From Bradyrhizobium sp. WSM3983 (lineage in GTDB: Bacteria > Pseudomonadota > Alphaproteobacteria > Rhizobiales > Xanthobacteraceae): 64,000 nt of DNA. The stretch is taken from positions 268,931 through 332,930 of the forward strand of contig NZ_AXAY01000001.1 in NCBI RefSeq assembly GCF_000473045.1, written 5' to 3'. Shown here piece by piece: positions 54,444 through 61,948 of the stretch. Below the pieces are notes generated by a model. It saw only the letters and a list, made by a program, of their open reading frames with translations. It was not told the origin of the DNA and did not search any database. Every line of letters begins with the position of its first letter. The first letter of the stretch is position 1. The position numbers were made by a program, and so were the translations under genes.

Positions 54444-55520
54444 CTAGCTTTCGAGCTGCTCGTTGGCGACGATCTCGATCCCGAAGCCCGAGAGGCCCTT
54501 GTAGTCATGCACCGACGAGGTGAGATGGCGGATCGAGGTGACGCCGAGATCGCGCAGGATCTGCGCACCGACGCCGACTTCGCGCCACTGGCGGTTGCGG
54601 TCGGCTTCCGTCGCGCTCTCATCAGGCAGCGGGGCGACAGGGACACCGGCCGCGCCATCGCGCAGATAGACCAGCACGCCGCGACCGGACTTCTTGAAGT
54701 GCTCGAGCACGGCCGCCATGCGCTTGTGGCCGGTAAAGGTGTCCTTGACGATGTTCGGCTTGTGGAAGCGCGTCAGCACGTTCTTGCCGTCGCCGACGCC
54801 ATTGTAGACGAAGGCGACATGGGCGATGGAATCGAACGGAGAACGGTAGGCATAGCCCTGGAGCGGCCCGATCGGACTTTCGGTGGTGAAGGTCGAGACC
54901 CGCTCGATCAGCTTTTCGCGCGCCTGGCGATAGGCGATCATGTCGGCGATGGTGACATGCTTGAGCTTGTGCTTGACGGCGAACTGGGCGACCTGCTCAC
55001 CCTTCATCACGCTGCCGTCGTCGTTCATCAACTCGCTGATGACGCCGACCGGCGGCAGGCCGGAGAGCTTGCATAGATCGACCGCGGCCTCCGTATGGCC
55101 GGAGCGCAGGAGCACGCCGCCGTCCTTGGCGATCAGCGGGAAGATGTGGCCCGGCCGGGCGAAGTCGTTGGCGCCGGCATTGGGGTTGGACAGCGCGCGG
55201 CAGCAGGAGGCGCGCTCCTCGGCCGAGATGCCGGTGCCGCCGTCGGGCTTGTAGTCGATCGAGACCGTGAAGGCTGTGGTGTGGGCGGAATCATTGTGGG
55301 CGACCATCGGATCGAGCCGCAGCCGGCGCGCGTCCTCGGCGGTAACAGGCGCGCAGACGATGCCTGAGGTGTGGCGGATGATGAAGGCCATCTTTTCCGC
55401 CGTGCAGAATGAGGCGGCGACGATCAGATCGCCCTCGCCCTCGCGATCTTCGTCGTCGGTCACGACGACGAGCTCGCCTCGGGCAAAGGCCTGCAAGACT
55501 TCCTGAACGGTATCGGGCAT
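54444..55520 (-). CDS. ribB: RibBX: 3,4-dihydroxy-2-butanone-4-phosphate synthase with degenerate GTP cyclohydrolase II-like domain
   Basis: Residues 1-205 are a complete RibB domain: TDDEDREGEGDLIVAAS with the acidic loop, SNPNAGANDFARPGHIFPLIA, and SGHTEAAVDLCKLSGL. Residues 210-358 align to GTP cyclohydrolase II, but the zinc site 'CLTGDxxxSxxCDCG' reads NIVKDTFTGHKRMAAVLEHF, so all three cysteines are missing. It should make the riboflavin 4-carbon unit but not open GTP. This matches the RibBX type known in rhizobia. No FMN riboswitch is seen upstream. Confidence 0.92.
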   Translation of the reverse strand: MPDTVQEVLQAFARGELVVVTDDEDREGEGDLIVAASFCTAEKMAFIIRHTSGIVCAPVTAEDARRLRLDPMVAHNDSAHTTAFTVSIDYKPDGGTGISAEERASCCRALSNPNAGANDFARPGHIFPLIAKDGGVLLRSGHTEAAVDLCKLSGLPPVGVISELMNDDGSVMKGEQVAQFAVKHKLKHVTIADMIAYRQAREKLIERVSTFTTESPIGPLQGYAYRSPFDSIAHVAFVYNGVGDGKNVLTRFHKPNIVKDTFTGHKRMAAVLEHFKKSGRGVLVYLRDGAAGVPVAPLPDESATEADRNRQWREVGVGAQILRDLGVTSIRHLTSSVHDYKGLSGFGIEIVANEQLES

Positions 55521-55551
55521 TTCCCAATCTCTATCGGTTATGAGCCTGAGG

Positions 55552-55587
55552 CTTAGCGGACGCCTTAGCCGGACGCCTTAGCTGGAC
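55552..55587. repeat. Short tandem repeat upstream of ribBX
   Basis: Three imperfect 12-13-bp copies of CTTAGCCGGACGC stand in tandem, starting about 30 bases upstream of the ribBX start. Purpose unknown. Confidence 0.6.
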
Positions 55588-55721
55588 TTGGGCCCAAGCG
55601 CTAGTGTCCTGGATGCAACCGCATATTCCGGGTAGCGGGCCCGTTGAGGGCTTTCCGGCTTGCACCGAAGATACCAGCGATATAAGCGTGCCCGGCCCGG
55701 ACGGAAGACGGCCGACAGCTG

Positions 55722-57446
55722 TCAGGGCAGCACTTCGCGCCGCTCACCGAGCCGAGCATCGAGCTCGGCACGCTTGTCGGCCAACAGGCCGGCCTGGGCG
55801 GCCTCGATCGCCGTAAACAATTCATGGGCGTCGCTGAGCCGGGTCACGGTGACGTAGCTGGCGCCGGCCGCATAGAGCTCGGCGACGTCGGACAGGAGAT
55901 CGGCCGTAGCGACGATCAGGGCGTTGGGGTTGAGGGTGCGGACGTGGCGGATCAGCTTCTCGTTGCTGGCGCCTTTCAACAGCGCGTCCGGCACGCTGAG
56001 GATGATCATCTCGGACTTGCCGATTCCGGCATGGAGCAGCGTGTCGGCGCTGCTGATGTCGCCATAGATCACGTGCAGGCCACGCGAAAGCAGGGTCCGG
56101 TACACATTGGGGTTGAAGTCGATGACCGTGATCTGCTCCAGCAGCACCGGGGCCTGCCGTTCGATCTCGGCCAGCAGCGCGCTCGCCGCGCGGAAAAAGC
56201 CGAGGATGACGATGCGGCGCGCCTCGCCGTGGCCGCCCTCGTGCCCCTCCTCGGCGTGGCCGTGATCGAGATCGCGCAAGCCGATCCGCTTGAGGGGGCC
56301 GATGGCCCAGCGGGTGATCTCGTCGCTACGCGTCATGACGAAGGTCGAGAGCACGGCCAGCACCACGAAGGCGAAGGATGCAGCATTCGCCGTCTCGGCC
56401 GCGATGTGGTGATCGGCGACGCCGGTCTGGATCACCACCAGCGAGAACTCGGAAATCTGCGCCAGATTGATCGCGGGCAGCAGGCTCGCGCGCAGGCCCT
56501 GCTTCATCAGATAGAGCGGCGCGAAGGTCGTGACGAGGCGGCTGACAACGGTAAAGGCGGCGATCATCAGCGCCAGCCCAATCACTGAGAGGCCGGGCAC
56601 GGGAATGGTCATACCCAGCGCGACGAAGAACAGCGTGATGAAGAAGTCGCGGAGCGTCGTGACCTTGGCCGTGACATCGAGCGCGTAAGGGAAGGTCGAG
56701 AGCGAGACGCCTGCGATCAGGGCGCCCATCTCGCGGGAGAGCGAGAGCTGCTCCGCGGTCTCGGCGACGAGAAAGCACCAAGCCAGCGCGCCGAGCAGGA
56801 TCAGCTCGGGTCGACGGGCGATCTGGTGGAACAGCCGCGGCAACACATAGCGGCTGACCAGCAGCGCGGCCGCCACCAGCACCGCGACGCGACCGATCGA
56901 GAGCAGGATAACGCCGATCTGCAGGTTGGCGAGACTCGGCTGCACCGCGAGGAACAGGATGGCAAAGATGTCCTGGAGCACCAGCACGCCGAGCGTGATG
57001 CGGCCGGGCAAGGTGTCGAGCTCGCGCTTCTCGTAGAGCACCTTGACGATGATCACGGTGCTGGAGAGCGCGCAGGCGATGCAGAGATAGAGCGCATCAA
57101 AATGGCCGCCGCCGAGCGACAAGCCTAGCGCAGCGAAGAACAGGATTCCGAGCAGGCAACCGCCGAGCAGCTGGCCGCCGGCCGCGAACAGGATCACCTT
57201 GCCCGCCCGCACGATCTTCTTCAGGTCGATCTCGAGCCCGATCATGAACAGCATGAAGATCAGGCCGAGCTCGGAGATGACGCTGATCGACTCCTGCGAC
57301 TTGACCCAGCCGGCGCCGAATGGACCTATGCAGAAGCCAGCGATAAGGTAAGCCAGGATCAGCGGTTGCCGGGAGAAATGGGCGAGCAGGCCCAGCATCC
57401 AGGCAAACAGGATACAGAGAGTGATGTCGCGAATGAGCTCGTGCAT
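55722..57446 (-). CDS. CPA2-family K+/H+ antiporter (KefB/YbaL-like)
   Basis: The 574-residue protein has about twelve hydrophobic segments with CPA2 antiporter motifs (AYLIAGFCIGPFG, LIFMLFMIGLEIDLKKI, ALSSTVIIVKVLYEKRELDT). A short His-rich linker (HGHAEEGHEGGHGE) precedes a C-terminal RCK/TrkA-N domain (VILGFFRAASALLAEIER, ITVIDFNPNVYRTLLSRGLHVIYGDISSADTL). The first nucleotide-binding loop reads GFFRAAS rather than the canonical GxGxxG, so nucleotide binding may be altered. The ATG at 57446 is used; the longer frame overlaps the divergent DUF3124 gene's promoter. Confidence 0.88.
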   Translation of the reverse strand: MHELIRDITLCILFAWMLGLLAHFSRQPLILAYLIAGFCIGPFGAGWVKSQESISVISELGLIFMLFMIGLEIDLKKIVRAGKVILFAAGGQLLGGCLLGILFFAALGLSLGGGHFDALYLCIACALSSTVIIVKVLYEKRELDTLPGRITLGVLVLQDIFAILFLAVQPSLANLQIGVILLSIGRVAVLVAAALLVSRYVLPRLFHQIARRPELILLGALAWCFLVAETAEQLSLSREMGALIAGVSLSTFPYALDVTAKVTTLRDFFITLFFVALGMTIPVPGLSVIGLALMIAAFTVVSRLVTTFAPLYLMKQGLRASLLPAINLAQISEFSLVVIQTGVADHHIAAETANAASFAFVVLAVLSTFVMTRSDEITRWAIGPLKRIGLRDLDHGHAEEGHEGGHGEARRIVILGFFRAASALLAEIERQAPVLLEQITVIDFNPNVYRTLLSRGLHVIYGDISSADTLLHAGIGKSEMIILSVPDALLKGASNEKLIRHVRTLNPNALIVATADLLSDVAELYAAGASYVTVTRLSDAHELFTAIEAAQAGLLADKRAELDARLGERREVLP

Positions 57447-57513
57447 GCCAGATGGGCCCGTTTCGTCGCACCCTAGAGACCGAGTGCAGCGCGGCAAGCG
57501 AGCAATTCGTCAC

Positions 57514-58041
57514 ATGCGGGAGGGCCTTGCCGCTGCAATGCTGCTATGCCCACTCGCTTTCGCCGGACCGGCGGCCGCGCAGCCCAAAGTAAACCTTGAA
57601 CAGACCGTCGCCGATTCGCTCACGGCGCTGCCCAAGGAGGAACTCGCCGTCTCCGGCGGCTTCTACGTGCCGGCCTATTCCAGCGTGGCAATGAGCCAGG
57701 GCAAGCTGCGGGTCGATTTTTCGGTCACGCTGAGCGTCCACAACGCTTCTGAGACCCAACCGCTGGTGGTTCGGCGCATCGCCTATTTCGACACCGCGGG
57801 CAAGCAGGTCGAGAGCTATCTGAAGGCACCGGTTGCCGTGAAGCCGCTCGCCACCATCTCGATCTTCATTCCGACCGACGATGTGCGCGGCGGGACTGGC
57901 GCCAATTTCATCGTCGACTGGGCCGCCACGGGCGAGATCGCCGAGCCGGTGGTCGAGGCCTTGATGGTTGGCGGCGTTGCCAATGCGCACTACGCTTTCA
58001 TCAGCCAGGGCCGTCCGACCAGGACGGCCGGAAAAAGATAA
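57514..58041 (+). CDS. DUF3124 secreted protein
   Basis: The 175-residue protein has a signal peptide (LAAAMLLCPLAFAGPAAAQ) and then the DUF3124 domain (VSGGFYVPAYSSVAMSQGKLRVDFSVTLSVHNAS, RRIAYFDTAGKQVESYL, and NFIVDWAATGEIAEPVVEALMVGG). Function unknown. Its last eleven codons, including the stop, are copied immediately downstream (33-bp tandem duplication). The start at 57514 gives a proper signal peptide; the longer frame does not. Confidence 0.82.
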   Translation: MREGLAAAMLLCPLAFAGPAAAQPKVNLEQTVADSLTALPKEELAVSGGFYVPAYSSVAMSQGKLRVDFSVTLSVHNASETQPLVVRRIAYFDTAGKQVESYLKAPVAVKPLATISIFIPTDDVRGGTGANFIVDWAATGEIAEPVVEALMVGGVANAHYAFISQGRPTRTAGKR

Positions 58042-58074
58042 GGCCGTCCGACCGGGACGGCCGGCAAGAAGTAA
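58009..58074 (+). repeat. 33-bp tandem duplication across the DUF3124 stop codon
   Basis: Copies at 58009-58041 and 58042-58074 differ at only a few positions. Each contains an 8-bp perfect inverted repeat (GGCCGTCC / GGACGGCC). The first ends with the real TAA, and the second carries an in-frame TAA at its end. The duplication is 11 codons long, so it did not change the frame. Confidence 0.85.
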
Positions 58075-58126
58075 GGCAGGCCGGTACCAAGCCGGCCGCT
58101 CAACAAAAACAACGAGGAACGCTCCC

Positions 58127-59359
58127 ATGACGTCCAGCTTCGATTTCGCGCCCCTGTTTCCCGCAGGGCTGCCGGCCCCCTCTGCGCGCTGGACGGGCCT
58201 CGCCAAATACAGCTTTGTCGGCGGCAACAACGATTCCGAGCAGGTGCCGCTCGACGAGTTGATCGAGGCCGCCAATCAGGCGCTGCAGCGCGAGGGCCGG
58301 TCGCTTGCCACCTACGGGCTGGCGCACGGCCCCCAAGGTTACTTGCCGCTGCGCGAATTCCTGGTGACAAAACTGGAGCGCGATGCCGGCATCAGCTGCA
58401 CGGTCGACGATCTCATGATCGTCTCCGGCTCGCTCCAGGCGCTCGACCTCGTCAACAACACGCTGCTGGCGCGCGGCGATACCGTGATCGTCGAGCAGGA
58501 GACGTATCAGGGATCGCTGCAGCGGCTGACGCGGCTGGGCGTCAACACCATCGGCATTCCACTCGACGACGACGGCATGCGCATGGACGCGCTGGCCTCG
58601 ACGCTGGCCGACCTGAAGAGCCGCGGCATCCGGCCGAAATACATCTACACCATCCCGACCGTGCAGAATCCGACCGGCAGCATCATGCCGGAGACACGCC
58701 GTGTCGAATTGCTGCGGCTGTCGGCCGAATATGGCGTGCCCGTCTTCGAGGACGATTGCTATGCCGATCTCGTTTGGTCGGGGCAACGGCCGCCCGCGAT
58801 CCACGCCTTGAGCAAAAATGGTGGCGTGATCCATATCGGCTCGTTCTCGAAGTCGATCGCACCGGCGCTGCGCGTCGGCTTCATCGTCGCGCCCTGGGAT
58901 GTGATGTCGCGGATGCTGGCGCTGAAGACGGATGCGGGCTCCGGCGCACTGGAGCAGATGGTGCTCGCGACCTTTTGCCGGCCGCATTTCGCAAGCCATG
59001 TGCCAGCCCTGACGAAAACACTGCGCACCAAGCTCGACACGCTGATGGAGGCCCTCAACGAGCAGTTCGGGACCGCGGCCGAATTCGAGGAGCCCAAGGG
59101 CGGCATCTTCCTCTGGGTGAAGCTGCCCGACCAGGTCGATACGCTGAAGCTCTATCAGGCTGCGCTCGCCGCCGGTGTCTCGATCAATCCCGGACCGGAA
59201 TGGTCGACGAACAAAGGCCAGTCAGGCTCGCGCCTGCGGCTGTGCTTTGCGAGCCCTTCGCATCAGCAGATCCGCGAAGGCGTCGCCGTGCTGGCCGAGG
59301 TCTGCCGCAAGGAGTTCGGCGTGCCGGCCCGCAGCGCCAATGTGGAGAAGCGCGCTTGA
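58127..59359 (+). CDS. PLP-dependent aminotransferase (class I/II, 2-aminoadipate/MocR-like)
   Basis: The 410-residue protein has a fold-type I transferase core: SGSLQALDLVNNTLLARGDTVIVEQETYQG, the PLP contact QNPTG (180-184), VFEDDCYADL, and the Schiff-base Lys242 in IGSFSKSIAPALRVGF. No N-terminal winged helix is present, so it is an enzyme rather than a MocR regulator. It probably handles aromatic or 2-aminoadipate-type amino acids (inference from similarity). GAGGAA precedes the ATG. Confidence 0.9.
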   Translation: MTSSFDFAPLFPAGLPAPSARWTGLAKYSFVGGNNDSEQVPLDELIEAANQALQREGRSLATYGLAHGPQGYLPLREFLVTKLERDAGISCTVDDLMIVSGSLQALDLVNNTLLARGDTVIVEQETYQGSLQRLTRLGVNTIGIPLDDDGMRMDALASTLADLKSRGIRPKYIYTIPTVQNPTGSIMPETRRVELLRLSAEYGVPVFEDDCYADLVWSGQRPPAIHALSKNGGVIHIGSFSKSIAPALRVGFIVAPWDVMSRMLALKTDAGSGALEQMVLATFCRPHFASHVPALTKTLRTKLDTLMEALNEQFGTAAEFEEPKGGIFLWVKLPDQVDTLKLYQAALAAGVSINPGPEWSTNKGQSGSRLRLCFASPSHQQIREGVAVLAEVCRKEFGVPARSANVEKRA

Positions 59360-59366
59360 AGTTCGG

Positions 59367-59639
59367 TTAGGCCGCCTGGGGTTGGCTGCCGTGGATTGCG
59401 GAGGCCAGCCGCAGCAACAGGACGATCGAGACGTTGCCCTTGCCGGCCTCGATCTGGGCGATGTAGCGCTCCGAAATCCCGGAGCGGCGGGCCAGCTCCC
59501 GGCGCGACAGTTCGCAACGCGCGCGCGAGGACCGCAGGCGCTCGCCCAGCTCGGCCAGAAACGCGCTCTCGGAATAAGGCGGCACGGCACAGCTCCCCGG
59601 CAGCACCTCGCCCGCGAAATCCATGACTTGATTCAGCAT
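59367..59639 (-). CDS. Short XRE/BoxR-type HTH protein lacking the shikimate-kinase-like domain
   Basis: The product of about 90 residues contains a helix-turn-helix (AFLAELGERLRSSRARCELSRRELARRSGISERYIAQIEAGKGNVSIVLLLRLASAIHG) that closely resembles the N-terminal domain of BzdR/BoxR regulators. Those continue into a shikimate-kinase-like domain of about 180 residues. Here the protein stops right after the HTH (GSQPQAA). GGTGAG precedes the ATG at 59639; a longer frame to 59711 is possible. It may be a truncated regulator or an independent DNA-binding protein. Confidence 0.7.
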   Translation of the reverse strand: MLNQVMDFAGEVLPGSCAVPPYSESAFLAELGERLRSSRARCELSRRELARRSGISERYIAQIEAGKGNVSIVLLLRLASAIHGSQPQAA

Positions 59640-59796
59640 TGCTCTCACCAATTTCGCCTTCGGGAGCGCCATCCTACGCCCGAAACAGGCGGCCTCATTG
59701 ACGCGGATCAAATTCGCGCGCGAATGGCCGCCGCCGTGGATGATCGCGCGCGGGATGCTACACTTTGGAATTGTTCGAGGCGGGGCTTTTCAAGAC

Positions 59797-60249
59797 ATGA
59801 CGCGTTGTTTGAGCCGCTGGATGACGGCGGCGGTGCTGTGGATTGCGTTGACGTCCCTGGCGCGGGCCGAGACGCTCGCGGCGACCGTCGAGCAATGGGG
59901 TTTGCTCGGCTCGTGGGCGGTCGATTGCGCGGTTCGGCCCGACCGCGACAAGGGCGCATTGCTGACTTACGAAATCCGGAAGGACGGCCGGGTGATCTAC
60001 CGGCGCAATTTCGGCGAGGCTAAGGACGAGAATGAGGTGGTGTCCGCCACGGTCAACGCCGAAGGCCTGCTCAATGTGATGGTGTACTTCCCGTCGCTGC
60101 AGCAGACGCGCGAGTTCGGCCTGCTGCTCTCAGAGCAAGGGAGCCTGCGCGCCATGTACAATCGCAGCGAGCGCGGCGAGTACACGATCAGGGACGGCAA
60201 ATACGTCAAGACCGGCGCGCCGACACCTCCGCAGCAACGCTGCGATTAG
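59797..60249 (+). CDS. Secreted hypothetical protein
   Basis: The 150-residue product has a signal peptide (MTAAVLWIALTSLARA) and a mature domain starting EQWGLLGSWAVDCAV. Beta-rich sequence follows (LLTYEIRKDGRVIYRRNFG, NVMVYFPSLQQTREFGLLL), and two cysteines (DCAV; QQRCD) may bond. I do not recognise the family. The ATG at 59797 was chosen for the signal peptide. Confidence 0.65.
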   Translation: MTRCLSRWMTAAVLWIALTSLARAETLAATVEQWGLLGSWAVDCAVRPDRDKGALLTYEIRKDGRVIYRRNFGEAKDENEVVSATVNAEGLLNVMVYFPSLQQTREFGLLLSEQGSLRAMYNRSERGEYTIRDGKYVKTGAPTPPQQRCD

Positions 60250-60300
60250 CGATCGTTCTGATCCTGAATATCCATTCAGAATTCTCTTCTCCCTTCCTCC

Positions 60301-60325
60301 GGAACGTTCGCGCGTATGCGCCGTT
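60301..60325 (+). promoter_or_regulatory. EcfG-type general stress response promoter
   Basis: GGAAC at 60301-60305 and CGTT at 60322-60325 are separated by exactly 16 bases, matching the sigma-EcfG consensus. Transcription would start about 25 bases before the GGAGGAGG ribosome binding site of the gene at 60356. Confidence 0.75.
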
Positions 60326-60355
60326 CTCAATTGCATTACGTTGGAGGAGGACATC

Positions 60356-60577
60356 ATGAAGAAGCTCGGTTATGTCGTTGCCGCTCTGGGTGCGCTCGCA
60401 GTTGCGGCGCCGACGCTGGCAAGTGCTGAGACTGTGGTGATCAAGCACGGTCATCACGGCCCGTACGGCGCCCGCGCCGAATTCCGCGAGCACCGCGACA
60501 ATGGCTGGCATCGCGGCTGGCACCATCACGACCGCGTCGTTGTGGTCAAGCGCGGTCATCGTCATATGGACTACTAA
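60356..60577 (+). CDS. Small His-rich secreted protein, EcfG-controlled
   Basis: The 73-residue product has a signal peptide (LGYVVAALGALAVAAPTLASA, cleavage near residue 23). The mature peptide of about 50 residues is loaded with His, Arg and aromatic residues (KHGHHGPYGARAEFREHRDNGWHRGWHHHD, VKRGHRHMDY). It could bind metal ions or acidic surfaces in the periplasm. GGAGGAGG gives a strong start. A GGAAC-N16-CGTT promoter lies just upstream. Confidence 0.85.
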   Translation: MKKLGYVVAALGALAVAAPTLASAETVVIKHGHHGPYGARAEFREHRDNGWHRGWHHHDRVVVVKRGHRHMDY

Positions 60578-60596
60578 TGCGCAACGCAACATGGAG

Positions 60597-60616
60597 ATGG
60601 CCCCTCGCGGGGCCAT
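60597..60616 (+). terminator. Hairpin after the His-rich gene
   Basis: ATGGCCCC-TCGC-GGGGCCAT is a perfect eight-pair hairpin 20 bases after the stop. It lacks a continuous T tail, so it may be a weak or assisted terminator. Confidence 0.5.
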
Positions 60617-60637
60617 TGCTCTGCGTTCTTTCTTCGC

Positions 60638-61456
60638 CTAGTCCCAAGCCGGTGCAAAGCCCGGATTGACGCAACGCCTGTCTCTCGGCAGCGCTGCGAT
60701 CTTCTTGCGGTCGGCATCATCCAACTTGATCTTCAGCGCGTCCAGATTGGCTTGCTGGCTCTCGCGACGTGATGCTTTCGGGATCGCGGCGACACCATCC
60801 TGGTCGAGCAGCCATTTCAGCGCCACTTGCGCGGCACTCGCGTTGTGCTTCGCGCCGATCTCGGCGAGCACCGGATCCGAGGCAATACGCCCCTGGGCGA
60901 GCGGGCAATAGGCGACAAGCGGGATCGATTTTGCGTTGAGATAGGCCAGCACCTTCGATTGATCCAGCATCGCGTGATATTCGATCTGATTGCAGGCGAT
61001 CGGTGCCTTGACGTCCTCGACTGCGATCTTGAGCAACACCGTGGTAAAATTGGCAACGCCGATCGCCCGCGTGCGCCCCTCTTCCTTCAGCTTCATCAGG
61101 GTCTCGAACACCGCGCCCCAGTTCGCCGACTTCGACGGCCAGTGCACGAGGTAGAGATCGACGTGGTCGAGCCTCAGCTTCTCCAGACTGGCATCGAAGG
61201 CGCGGCGGATCGCGTCCGGCGCAAGATTTTCGTGCCAGACCTTTGTCGTGACGTGCAGCTCACCACGCGGAACGGAAGCGGCCGTGAGCGCAGCGCCGAT
61301 GGCCTCCTCGTTGGCATACATTTCGGCGGTATCGATGTGGCGATAACCGATCGACAGCGCGCTCTCGACCGCGGCGCGGCAGGCATCGCCCTGCATGCGG
61401 AAGGTGCCGAGGCCGAGCTTGGGCATGCTGATGCCCTGTGTTTTCAGATTGTCCAT
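60638..61456 (-). CDS. Aldo/keto reductase
   Basis: The 272-residue protein has the AKR signature: LGLGTFRM, GYRHIDTAEMYANEEAIG with Asp42 and Tyr47, Lys72 in VTTKVWHENL, and His105 in LYLVHWPSK, giving the complete tetrad. IPKASRR supplies the NADPH-binding loop. It reduces carbonyls; the in vivo substrate is unknown. AGGAG supports the ATG at 61456 over the longer frame. Confidence 0.92.
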   Translation of the reverse strand: MDNLKTQGISMPKLGLGTFRMQGDACRAAVESALSIGYRHIDTAEMYANEEAIGAALTAASVPRGELHVTTKVWHENLAPDAIRRAFDASLEKLRLDHVDLYLVHWPSKSANWGAVFETLMKLKEEGRTRAIGVANFTTVLLKIAVEDVKAPIACNQIEYHAMLDQSKVLAYLNAKSIPLVAYCPLAQGRIASDPVLAEIGAKHNASAAQVALKWLLDQDGVAAIPKASRRESQQANLDALKIKLDDADRKKIAALPRDRRCVNPGFAPAWD

Positions 61457-61602
61457 TGAACAGGCTCCTGAGTATTTCAGCCGCCGAACACGCGGTGGGG
61501 CCGCGAGGACAGACTCTTCGGTGATGGAAAAGAGGTGGCGGGAACGAGCACTATAGCGCGGGAGACGCGAGGCGGCCAATCAAGATCGGGTTAGGTGCTT
61601 CC

Positions 61603-61725
61603 TCATCGTCATGCCCGGGCTTGTCCCGCCTGCGCGGCCGAAGCCGCTTCGGCGCGGCGAAGGCCCGGGCATCCCCGTTCTTCAGAGCGCGGGGAAAGGC
61701 GTGGATGGCCGGGTCAAGCCAAGCA
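61603..61725. repeat. Interspersed palindromic element
   Basis: GTCATGCCCGGGCTTG and GCCCGGGCAT-type blocks around CGGCCGAAGCCGCTTCGGCGCGGCGAAG form nested inverted repeats. It lies between the AKR gene and the low-G+C region. Confidence 0.6.
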
Positions 61726-61948
61726 GGGCGCGCAGGTTGGCAACGCTAATCGAGAAGTGGCAACGGGCGTGCGATCGGCACGACATCGCGGTTATGGCGT
61801 CGACCAAGCGAGCAATTGAAGCGTTCGGGTCGAGCCGGCATTGCCGCAATGCGGCAAAGAAGGCAACTAGTGGGGGATAACGGGCCTATACACGTTTGCG
61901 TGCTTGGGTAGCGAAACGTCCCAACTCATACTCTGGCGTTAACAAACC

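Noticed and set aside
55521..55721. FMN riboswitch upstream of ribBX
   Set aside because: The conserved RFN segments are absent; only a short tandem repeat is seen.
61611..61880. An 89-codon ORF on the plus strand
   Set aside because: Most of it is the palindromic element at 61603-61725; no domain or ribosome binding site supports it.
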